Assembly: GCA_031267775.1 (NCBI GenBank)
Contig: JAIRYL010000089.1
Location: 1 to 6,601, forward strand
Direction: 5' to 3'
From: Tannerellaceae bacterium
Lineage (GTDB): Bacteria > Bacteroidota > Bacteroidia > Bacteroidales > Tannerellaceae
DNA length: 6,601 bases
Shown here: positions 1 through 5,376 of the stretch, one piece after another
Layout: the number at the start of each line of letters is the position of its first letter
How positions within the stretch are numbered: position 1 is the stretch's first letter
Program-made: the position numbers and the translations under genes
The notes under the pieces: generated by a model
Database searches by the model: none
The model's input: only the letters and a program-made list of their open reading frames with translations
What the model was told of the DNA's origin: nothing

Positions 1-521
1 CGGCTATGATTCGTAAAATTCATTTGGCTAACGCCTTAAATAAGCAGGATTGGGAGACTATTCGCGAAGACCTGAACAAGCGTCCGGTAGAGGGGGAAAA
101 TGGAGAAACGGAGGAAGGAGTTATCTTGCAACTTCTGTTGGAATACGGTATTACAGCCAATACGGTTGCGTTATGGGGTACGGGGAAACCGTTACGGGAA
201 TTTCTTTGGAGCGAAGAAATGGCCGACGCTTGCGTGTATATAATGGAGCATGTGGATTTTAAGGATTTAGCGAAAGATACGGACGAAGTTCGTAATTGCC
301 ATATTAATATAGGTACGGGAAAAGAGATTTCTATAAAAGAATTAGCCGGATTAATAGCAAAAACGGTTGGCTATAACGGCGAGATTATCTTTAATGCAGA
401 CAAGCCGGATGGCGCCATGCGTAAACTGACAGACCCGTCAAAACTACATTCTTTGGGTTGGCGTCACCGGATTGATATAGAAGAAGGAGTGCGGAAGTTA
501 TATGATTGGTATAAAGAATAA
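1..521 (+). CDS. fcl: GDP-L-fucose synthase, 3' part (5' end outside window)
   Basis: C-terminal half of the NADPH-dependent 3,5-epimerase/4-reductase that converts GDP-4-keto-6-deoxy-D-mannose to GDP-L-fucose, the cytoplasmic donor for fucosylated surface glycans. The frame is open to the left edge (the codon before the ATG at base 6 is GCT, Ala), so that ATG is internal and the true start lies upstream. Family hallmarks seen: IRKIHLA near the left end, LWGTGKPLREFLW at about 174-212, the EEMADACVYIMEHV helix after it, HINIGTGKEISIKEL at about 300-344, and KPDGAMRKLTDPSKLHSLGW at about 402-461. The segment with DLNKRPVEGENG, absent from the shorter E. coli enzyme, matches the longer Bacteroidetes form. 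The Rossmann nucleotide-binding motif and the Ser-Tyr-Lys catalytic residues belong to the missing half. GDP-mannose 4,6-dehydratase (gmd) is the usual neighbour and could lie upstream. A strong terminator follows about 107 bases after the stop. Confidence 0.94.
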   Translation, partial: AMIRKIHLANALNKQDWETIREDLNKRPVEGENGETEEGVILQLLLEYGITANTVALWGTGKPLREFLWSEEMADACVYIMEHVDFKDLAKDTDEVRNCHINIGTGKEISIKELAGLIAKTVGYNGEIIFNADKPDGAMRKLTDPSKLHSLGWRHRIDIEEGVRKLYDWYKE

Positions 522-627
522 CTTCGCAAATTGATGCATGGAGGATTTTCAGGCAAGTTGATTTATACATAATTTACCAGATTGCGTATTAAATTTAGCC
601 AATACTTTTCTAACGATTACCCGAACT

Positions 628-663
628 AAGACTGTCAGGATTTATCTTGGCGGTCTTTTTTTT
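628..663 (+). terminator. Rho-independent terminator after fcl
   Basis: Bases 628-640 can pair with 645-657 over 13 consecutive positions, with three G-U wobbles and the rest Watson-Crick, closing a 4-base TTTA loop at 641-644. A run of eight T residues occupies 656-663 and begins inside the base of the stem. The stem, tight loop and uridine tract on the plus strand are what an intrinsic terminator needs, and the position fits the end of the fcl transcript. There is no matching A-tract upstream, so it is probably not bidirectional. Confidence 0.87.
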
Positions 664-678
664 GGCGTTTGTAACGCC
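664..678. repeat. Short perfect inverted repeat next to the terminator
   Basis: GGCGTT at 664-669 and AACGCC at 673-678 are exact reverse complements separated by the 3-base spacer TGT. The repeat directly abuts the T-run of the fcl terminator and has no T-tract of its own on either strand. It is therefore not a second terminator by itself. It may simply be a small hairpin or a chance palindrome. Confidence 0.6.
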
Positions 679-685
679 GGATCAG

Positions 686-738
686 ACAAGCCCAATACAG
701 GTAGTAAAACGGTAAACTGCTTTTTTTATTTGGCTTGT
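686..738. repeat. Imperfect inverted repeat upstream of the nusB promoter
   Basis: ACAAGCC at 686-692 is the exact reverse complement of GGCTTGT at 732-738, and pairing can continue inward by two A-T pairs after one bulged C. The loop is about 34 bases and contains a weaker nested hairpin, with 699-705 able to pair with 716-722 including two G-U wobbles, followed by T residues to 727. This nested part could act as a weak back-up terminator on the plus strand. It ends about 25 bases before the -7 element. The pairing is seen in the sequence; the function is unknown. Confidence 0.4.
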
Positions 739-763
739 TGATAAAGAGTAAGTAAACTTTGAC

Positions 764-771
764 TACCTTTG
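764..771 (+). promoter_or_regulatory. Bacteroidetes -7 element (TACCTTTG) for nusB
   Basis: TACCTTTG is an exact match to TAnnTTTG, the -7 consensus of the primary sigma factor in Bacteroidetes. A TTG at 738-740 lies 23 bases upstream, slightly farther than the usual spacing to the -33 TTTG element, so the -33 half is weak. Transcription would start near base 778, giving an AT-rich leader of about 43 bases before the nusB ATG. It lies downstream of the fcl terminator, as expected for an independent unit. Confidence 0.7.
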
Positions 772-820
772 CAGCCAGAATCTATTAAGATAACAAAAAA
801 CAAAGAAGTTCCTTTAAACG

Positions 821-1747
821 ATGATAAACAGAATATTAATCCGTATCAAAGTCTTGCAAATAGTATATGCGTATTACCAAAATGGGGACAATGACTTGAA
901 AGTTGCGGAAAACGAACTGCTCTTTAGTTTGCAGAAATCGTATGATTTATACCATTACATCCTTCTCCTGATTTTAGATTTGACGAACCTCCAAGATCGT
1001 ATTCTCGATAACCGGAAACATAAATACCGTCCTACAGAGGATGACAAGAATCCGAATATGCGAATGGTAAACAATCGTTTTGCCGCACAGTTGAGAGAAA
1101 ATGAAGCTTTGAATAAATACATATCTGAAAGTAAGATTTCGTGGAGTAATGATCAGGATTTCGTTAAAAATCTGTTGGATTTGATAGTGGCTTCCGAAAC
1201 CTATACGGAGTATCTGGCTAATCCCGACGATTCGTATGAAACCGACAAGGAATTTTGGCGCTCCGTATTAAAAAAGGTGATTTGCGGAGATGAAATAATT
1301 GTTGACTATCTGGAAGATAAAAGTATCTATTGGAACGACGATGTTGAAATAGTGGAAACGTTTGTGTTGAAAACAATCAAGCGTTTTGAAGAAAAGGAAG
1401 GAAGCAAACAGGAACTGATGCCTATGTTTAAAGACAGGGAAGACCGTGCGTTTGCTATCAGGCTGTTTCGCGAAGCGATTATACATGGCGACGAATATCG
1501 CGAACGCATCGATCGCCACATGAAAAACTGGGAAACAGAACGCCTTGCTAATATGGATTTGATTATTATGCAATTAGCCATTGCCGAAATAATAACGTTT
1601 CCCTCTATCCCTGTTCGCGTTAGTTTAAATGAATATATCGATACGGCTAAATATTATAGCACGCCTAAAAGCGGAACCTTTATCAACGGTATACTGGATT
1701 CGGTGGTAGACGAGTTAAAAAAAGAGAAGGTATTGTTTAAGGATTGA
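821..1747 (+). CDS. nusB: Transcription antitermination protein NusB, long Bacteroidetes form
   Basis: NusB binds boxA RNA with NusE (ribosomal protein S10) and helps RNA polymerase resist termination on rRNA and other operons. The product has 308 residues, about twice the size of E. coli NusB (about 139). The recognisable NusB core is at the C-terminus, roughly residues 205-300: a helix ending in DRHMKNWETERL, then NMDLIIMQLAIAEI, the conserved PSIPVRVSLNEYIDTAKYY stretch (about 261-279), and SGTFINGILDSVVDEL. The N-terminus MINRILIRIKVLQIVYAYYQ resembles the usual R-x-x-A-L-Q-x-L-Y opening of NusB, so the extra material is inserted between the first helix and the C-terminal core. This layout is typical of Bacteroidetes. 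The ATG at 821 fits this conserved opening. No Shine-Dalgarno sequence is seen, as is common in the phylum. yajC begins 59 bases downstream. Confidence 0.95.
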   Translation: MINRILIRIKVLQIVYAYYQNGDNDLKVAENELLFSLQKSYDLYHYILLLILDLTNLQDRILDNRKHKYRPTEDDKNPNMRMVNNRFAAQLRENEALNKYISESKISWSNDQDFVKNLLDLIVASETYTEYLANPDDSYETDKEFWRSVLKKVICGDEIIVDYLEDKSIYWNDDVEIVETFVLKTIKRFEEKEGSKQELMPMFKDREDRAFAIRLFREAIIHGDEYRERIDRHMKNWETERLANMDLIIMQLAIAEIITFPSIPVRVSLNEYIDTAKYYSTPKSGTFINGILDSVVDELKKEKVLFKD

Positions 1748-1757
1748 TTATTATCAT

Positions 1758-1765
1758 TACTTTTG
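1758..1765 (+). promoter_or_regulatory. Bacteroidetes -7 element (TACTTTTG) before yajC
   Basis: TACTTTTG matches TAnnTTTG exactly and lies in the nusB-yajC spacer, 11 bases after the nusB stop. A TTG at 1733-1735, inside the last codons of nusB, is 22 bases upstream and could serve as a weak -33 element. A start near 1772 would leave a leader of about 35 bases before yajC. This suggests that yajC-ybbR-coaE can be transcribed separately as well as by read-through from nusB. Confidence 0.58.
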
Positions 1766-1806
1766 TATATATCTGTCTATAATTGAATAAATAAAACGAT
1801 AATAAA

Positions 1807-2130
1807 ATGAATTTACTTAGTATTTTACTTCAGGCCCAGGGCGGAGGCGGCGCATCGTCATACTCGGGTATATTGATGATGGTGGTAATTATTGCCATTT
1901 TTTACTTCTTTATGATTCGTCCGCAACAGAAGAAACAAAAAGAAATAAAAAGAGCCCGCGACGCGATGAAACCGGGCGACAAAGTGATTACGGCCGGCGG
2001 CATTTACGGGAAGATAAAAGAAATCGGCGACGCATACATGTTGGTGGAAATTTCAGACGGCGTGCGTATCCGTATTGATAAATCGTCTGTTTTTGCTTCG
2101 TCGGAAGACGTTCAGCAGCAACAGCGATAA
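1807..2130 (+). CDS. yajC: Preprotein translocase subunit YajC
   Basis: Small single-pass inner-membrane protein that associates with SecDF and the SecYEG translocon. The 107 residues fit the family (about 85-115). After a short Gly/Ser-rich N-terminus, one hydrophobic segment spans about residues 19-37 (GILMMVVIIAIFYFFMI), followed directly by the family signature RPQQKKQKE (about 38-46). The C-terminal cytoplasmic part shows the typical MKPGDKVITAGGIYGKI motif (about 54-70) and a VEISDGVRIRIDKSSV strand pair, ending in a Gln-rich tail. The ATG at 1807 gives the expected short periplasmic N-terminus. It lies 59 bases after nusB and 11 bases before the YbbR-domain gene. secD and secF, often next to yajC in other phyla, are not in this window. 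Confidence 0.96.
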   Translation: MNLLSILLQAQGGGGASSYSGILMMVVIIAIFYFFMIRPQQKKQKEIKRARDAMKPGDKVITAGGIYGKIKEIGDAYMLVEISDGVRIRIDKSSVFASSEDVQQQQR

Positions 2131-2141
2131 AATTAGATTAA

Positions 2142-3158
2142 ATGGAACGACTTGAAAACATAAAGCGCTCCTTCAAGTCTATACAACGGAAGATTAAAGT
2201 TCTTTTACGCCGTTATCAGTGGAAAGAGGCTTTAATCTTTCTTGCATTTGTTCTTATTTCGTTCGGTTTCTGGGTGTTGCAAAGCATGCAGGAAGAATAC
2301 GAAATACAGGTAACGATTCCCCTGCGTTACAGAAACCTGCCTCAGGAGATAGCTTTTGTACAATCCCCTCCTGCCGAAGTAACGGCTCGCGTACGGGATA
2401 AAGGAAGCGTTTTGCTGAATTATTCGATTGCCAATAAAATTTCGGCGATAGACGTAAATCTGAAAAATTTACATACGGATAAGGGCGGGACGTTTGTTTA
2501 TACAAGAAGCGACCTGGAAGGCGCTATTATGAAAAGACTCATTTCTACAACAAGCTTGTTGAGCGTTAACCCGCAACAGATAGAGGAATCGTACAGTAAA
2601 CGGATAAAAAAGAATCTGCCTGTCGTTTTTAACGGGGATATTCAGGCAGAGCCGGGTTTTGTCGTATCGAAAAATATAGTGATTACGCCTCCTACCGTGA
2701 ATGTGTATGCCAGCGATGTAACGCTGGATACTTTACAATCGGTTAAGACGGCGTATCTGGAAATAAAAAAGGCGAAGCAGTCGGTAAATCGTACAGTCCA
2801 GCTTGAAGAAATAGATGGTATGACAATTGAGACCGCTAAGGTAACCGTGACTGTTACGATTGAAGAATTTACTGAAAAAACGCTGGAAATCCCGCTAAAG
2901 AGCGTAAATATACCGTCTGATTATACAATTCGGATGTTTCCCTCTGTGGTGAAGATTACTTGCACGGCGCCATTATCCCGTTATATGGATTTACTGGAAG
3001 ACGATTTTGAGGTAGAGGTATCTGTGGCTGATATCGACAGGAATATATCCGGCATGTTGCCTGTTCTCTTAACCAAGAAACCCAACTGGGTAGACAGAGT
3101 GGCGATTACGCCGGATTCAATCGAATTTATTTTGGAACAAAATTCGCGGAATGATTAA
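2142..3158 (+). CDS. Membrane-anchored YbbR-domain protein (CdaR-like)
   Basis: 338-residue protein with a basic N-terminal cytoplasmic stretch (about 1-28), one transmembrane helix at about 29-48 (ALIFLAFVLISFGFWVLQ), and a large extracytoplasmic part of beta-rich repeats. At least three YbbR-type modules can be outlined: about 53-107 (VTIPLRYRNLP opening), 158-221 (NLPVVFNGDIQAEPGF opening) and 248-299 (LEIPLKSVNIPSDY opening). Each has the pattern of a short strand, a P-x-V/T strand, then a segment ending in a Val/Ile-Asp pair. In Firmicutes, YbbR/CdaR proteins bind and modulate the diadenylate cyclase CdaA. No cyclase gene is present here, so that role cannot be assumed. The position between yajC and coaE is, to my knowledge, usual for Bacteroidales. 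The stop overlaps the coaE start by 8 bases, suggesting coupled translation. The exact function is unknown. Confidence 0.88.
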   Translation: MERLENIKRSFKSIQRKIKVLLRRYQWKEALIFLAFVLISFGFWVLQSMQEEYEIQVTIPLRYRNLPQEIAFVQSPPAEVTARVRDKGSVLLNYSIANKISAIDVNLKNLHTDKGGTFVYTRSDLEGAIMKRLISTTSLLSVNPQQIEESYSKRIKKNLPVVFNGDIQAEPGFVVSKNIVITPPTVNVYASDVTLDTLQSVKTAYLEIKKAKQSVNRTVQLEEIDGMTIETAKVTVTVTIEEFTEKTLEIPLKSVNIPSDYTIRMFPSVVKITCTAPLSRYMDLLEDDFEVEVSVADIDRNISGMLPVLLTKKPNWVDRVAITPDSIEFILEQNSRND

Positions 3159-3759
3159 GTTAGGCCTTACCGGAGGGATTGGAAGCGGGAAATCTACGGT
3201 AGCTTCTTTGTTTGACATGGCAGGAGTTCCCGTCTATATAGCCGATACGGAAAGTAAACGATTAACAAATACTTCGCCGGTCATACGGAAGGGGCTTATC
3301 GATTTATTTGGAAAAGACCTGTATATAGACGGAGCGTTAGATAAAAAACGCCTGGCTTCCCTTATATTCAATGATAAAGATAACCTGAACCGCGTAAATG
3401 CAATTATTCATCCGGAAGTGAACCGCGATTTCCTTCAATGGGTTTCCGGGCAACAGACTTCGGTGTGCGCAATAGAAACGGCTATCCTTTTTGAATCCGG
3501 TTTCGATAAAAGCGTAGACATGTCGGTAATGGTATATGCGCCGTTTGAATTAAGGATTGAACGGGCTGTTACCCGCGACAAGGCGCCGTATGAAGAAATA
3601 ATCCGGCGCGTCCATAATCAGTTGCCGGACGAAATAAAGAAAGAGCGGGCCGACTTTATTATTTATAACGACGATAAACAAGCCCTGATTCCACAGGTGG
3701 AGAAACTAATGAGCGTCATTCAGGTAAGCGTCCATCGCTTTTTTAACAGAACCATGTAG
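3151..3759 (+). CDS. coaE: Dephospho-CoA kinase CoaE
   Basis: Catalyses the last step of coenzyme A synthesis, ATP-dependent phosphorylation of the 3'-hydroxyl of dephospho-CoA, in the cytoplasm. The 202 residues fit the family. The P-loop GGIGSGKS is at 8-15, followed by the conserved Asp at 32 (YIADTESKRL), the HPEV motif at 87-90, the ETAILFESG segment at 109-117 of the substrate-binding lid region, and a C-terminal RADFIIYNDD stretch at about 166-175 typical of the family. The start ATG at 3151 overlaps the YbbR stop (ATGATTAA), which supports both the start and translational coupling. The last 17 codons plus the stop overlap the end of murQ on the opposite strand. No room remains for a terminator between the two genes. 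The tail beyond about residue 190 is the least conserved part of the enzyme, so the overlap probably costs little function. Confidence 0.96.
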   Translation: MIKLGLTGGIGSGKSTVASLFDMAGVPVYIADTESKRLTNTSPVIRKGLIDLFGKDLYIDGALDKKRLASLIFNDKDNLNRVNAIIHPEVNRDFLQWVSGQQTSVCAIETAILFESGFDKSVDMSVMVYAPFELRIERAVTRDKAPYEEIIRRVHNQLPDEIKKERADFIIYNDDKQALIPQVEKLMSVIQVSVHRFFNRTM

Positions 3760-4527
3760 CAATAACAGCCGTTTGGCCTGTTCGTAGCTCAATCCAAGTT
3801 CTTCCGTCAACATCCGCGCGCCCCTGTCCACCAGCTTTTGGTTGGTGAGTTGCATGTTTATCATGCGGTTTCCTTTTACCCTCCCCAATTGGATCATGGC
3901 GGCGGTGGTAATCATGTTAAGTACCATTTTCTGGGCTGTTCCGCTTTTCATACGTGTGCTTCCGGTTACAAACTCGGGGCCTACAATGGGTTCAATGGCA
4001 ATATCTGCTTCGGCGGCTACAGGCGAATCGGGGTTGCATGAAACAGACGCGGTAAGGATACCCAGTTTCCTGGCTTTTCGGAGAGCGCCGGTTACATAAA
4101 GGGTCGTACCGGATGCGGCAATACCTATTACCGTATCGTTGGCGTTGATATCATGTTCTGTCAGCTCCTGCCAGCCTTTCTCCTCATCGTCTTCGGCCGC
4201 TTCTACCGGATTGCGTAAGGCGGTATCGCCTCCGGCAATAAGTCCGATAACTAACGTATCGGGCATTCCGTATGTGGGTGGAATTTCCGACGCGTCCAAT
4301 ACGCCAAGACGGCCGCTTGTTCCAGCTCCCAGGTAGAAGATGCGTCCGCCCCGTTTCATCCTTTTTACAAGGCCTTCTACCAGTTGTTCAATCTTTGGGA
4401 TTTCTTTTTCTACGGCAAGAGCTACTTTTTTGTCTTCATTATTAATGCCGGCCAATAGCTCGTGAACAGACATGCTGTCGAGATTATTGTATAATGAATT
4501 GGATTCGGTGATTTTCTGGAATGCCAT
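3706..4527 (-). CDS. murQ: N-acetylmuramic acid 6-phosphate etherase MurQ
   Basis: Cleaves the D-lactyl ether of MurNAc-6-phosphate to give GlcNAc-6-phosphate and D-lactate, a cytoplasmic step of peptidoglycan sugar recycling or salvage. The 273 residues form a SIS-type sugar-phosphate isomerase fold. The signature YLGAGTSGRLGVLDASE runs from about 65 to 81, and its Glu81 corresponds to the catalytic Glu83 of E. coli MurQ. A second acidic motif, EAAEDD, places Glu112 at the position of E. coli Glu114. The phosphate-site segment AASGTT is at 137-142, and the GPEFVTGSTRMKSGTAQK block at about 183-200 is strongly diagnostic. It is somewhat shorter than the E. coli enzyme (about 298) but lacks no visible core motif. 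The start is 10 bases after the stop of the kinase gene, so the two are probably co-transcribed. The 3' end overlaps coaE. GckR-like regulatory proteins share the fold, but the size and intact catalytic residues favour MurQ. Confidence 0.96.
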   Translation of the reverse strand: MAFQKITESNSLYNNLDSMSVHELLAGINNEDKKVALAVEKEIPKIEQLVEGLVKRMKRGGRIFYLGAGTSGRLGVLDASEIPPTYGMPDTLVIGLIAGGDTALRNPVEAAEDDEEKGWQELTEHDINANDTVIGIAASGTTLYVTGALRKARKLGILTASVSCNPDSPVAAEADIAIEPIVGPEFVTGSTRMKSGTAQKMVLNMITTAAMIQLGRVKGNRMINMQLTNQKLVDRGARMLTEELGLSYEQAKRLLLLHGSVKKAMDAYLNDAH

Positions 4528-4537
4528 AATGCCCGAA

Positions 4538-5371
4538 TTAAGAATGATAAAATAAAAGCCCCTCCATAGGGGTTTGGGTAATCTGTTCGACAGGTAAGGA
4601 GAATGATCTGGCGGCGGCTAATAATACGTCTTGATAATAAAAAGCGATGGAGCCGGTGAAGGATATGGGATAATCTCTGTAATGATCGTACTGCATGACG
4701 TTGCGGATAAAGAAACTTCGGAAACTGTTGTACGCAAGGTTGTATAGAGCCGGTTCTTTTATGTTCTGGATAAGGAATTTGGAAAACCCGGCTAAGTAGC
4801 GGTTGGGGAAGGGCTGTTTGTATACATGTTCAAGGACGGCCTCCGGGGTGAGGCGGAACTGTTTGATAAACTTGTTTTTCAGATGCAAGGGCAACTGGTT
4901 TTTCAGGCAGTCGCCCACTAATAATTTGCCAAGTACAGCCCCGCTTCCTTCATCGCCCAGTATGAATCCGAGGGGCGATATATTCCTGACGATATCTTTC
5001 CCGTCGTAAAAACAGGAATTGGAGCCTGTTCCCAATATGCAGGCAATGCCGGCCTGTTTTCCGCATAAGGCGCGGGCGGCTCCCGTTAAATCGCTGCAGA
5101 CTTCAACAGGGCAGGGCAGGTAATGACGTATGGCGTCGCGAATCAGCCGGTTTTTTTCGGGAACCGCACAGCCTGCTCCGTAAAAATAGACGGCCTCGAT
5201 TGCAAACCCGTTTATTTCAGGCAATAGTTTTTGCTCAATTACCTTTCCGATTTCATCCGGCTGTTGAAAATAAGGGTTCATACCCGGCGCGAGGATTCTT
5301 TTTATTGATTTTCCTTTGTCTGTAATACGCCACTCTGTTTTAGTAGAACCGCTATCGGCTAATAGTATCAT
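4538..5371 (-). CDS. murK: BadF/BadG-type sugar kinase, probable MurNAc kinase
   Basis: 277-residue kinase of the ASKHA fold, BadF/BadG/N-acetylglucosamine kinase group. Motifs in order: the phosphate-1 loop LADSGSTKTEW (4-14, with Asp6), a catalytic-base region VCSDLTGAARAL (91-102, with Asp94), the phosphate-2 loop ILGTGSNSC (112-120), a GDEGSGAVLG motif (139-148), and the adenosine loop FTGSIAFYY (238-246), with a final PMEGLL. These place it with amino-sugar kinases. The specificity is inferred from context: the gene ends 10 bases before murQ, whose substrate is MurNAc-6-phosphate, and Tannerella forsythia has a MurNAc kinase (MurK) of this type next to murQ. GlcNAc, or both sugars, remains a possible substrate. 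The ATG at 5371 puts the phosphate-1 loop at the very N-terminus, as expected. The gene starts 5 bases after the antiporter stop, indicating an operon. Confidence 0.78.
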   Translation of the reverse strand: MILLADSGSTKTEWRITDKGKSIKRILAPGMNPYFQQPDEIGKVIEQKLLPEINGFAIEAVYFYGAGCAVPEKNRLIRDAIRHYLPCPVEVCSDLTGAARALCGKQAGIACILGTGSNSCFYDGKDIVRNISPLGFILGDEGSGAVLGKLLVGDCLKNQLPLHLKNKFIKQFRLTPEAVLEHVYKQPFPNRYLAGFSKFLIQNIKEPALYNLAYNSFRSFFIRNVMQYDHYRDYPISFTGSIAFYYQDVLLAAARSFSLPVEQITQTPMEGLLFYHS

Positions 5372-5376
5372 GATGT

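Larger units (their letters stand above)
522..820. other. Intergenic region between fcl and nusB
   Basis: 299 bases without a credible gene. It contains, in order: an unremarkable AT-rich stretch to about 627, a strong intrinsic terminator (628-663), a perfect 6-bp inverted repeat (664-678), a longer imperfect inverted repeat (686-692 with 732-738) enclosing a T7 run at 721-727, and a Bacteroidetes-type -7 element (764-771) followed by an AT-rich leader to nusB. The only short open frames, around 534-572 and 538-561, are 7 to 12 codons long and look like chance. Confidence 0.8.

Noticed and set aside
534..572. Very short open frames after fcl (7 and 12 codons)
   Set aside because: They are too short, have no promoter, and sit before the fcl terminator in what looks like an ordinary 3' untranslated region.
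1268..1581. Open frames on the minus strand opposite nusB (101 and 84 codons)
   Set aside because: They lie wholly inside nusB, whose protein is clearly recognisable, and their translations show no family motif. They are shadows of the coding strand.
3726..3744. Hairpin plus T-run inside the end of coaE (AAGCG at 3726-3730, CGCTT at 3736-3740, then T to 3744), resembling a plus-strand terminator
   Set aside because: The stem is only 5 bp and lies 13 bases before the coaE stop codon, so termination there would give mRNA lacking a stop codon. Translating ribosomes would also cover it. The T-run is explained by Phe-Phe codons in coaE and Lys-Lys in murQ.
3764..3782. Imperfect hairpin just after the coaE stop (AACAGCC with GGCCTGTT, one bulge)
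   Set aside because: It lies inside the murQ coding sequence and is not followed by a T-run on the plus strand, so it does not make a convincing terminator for coaE.
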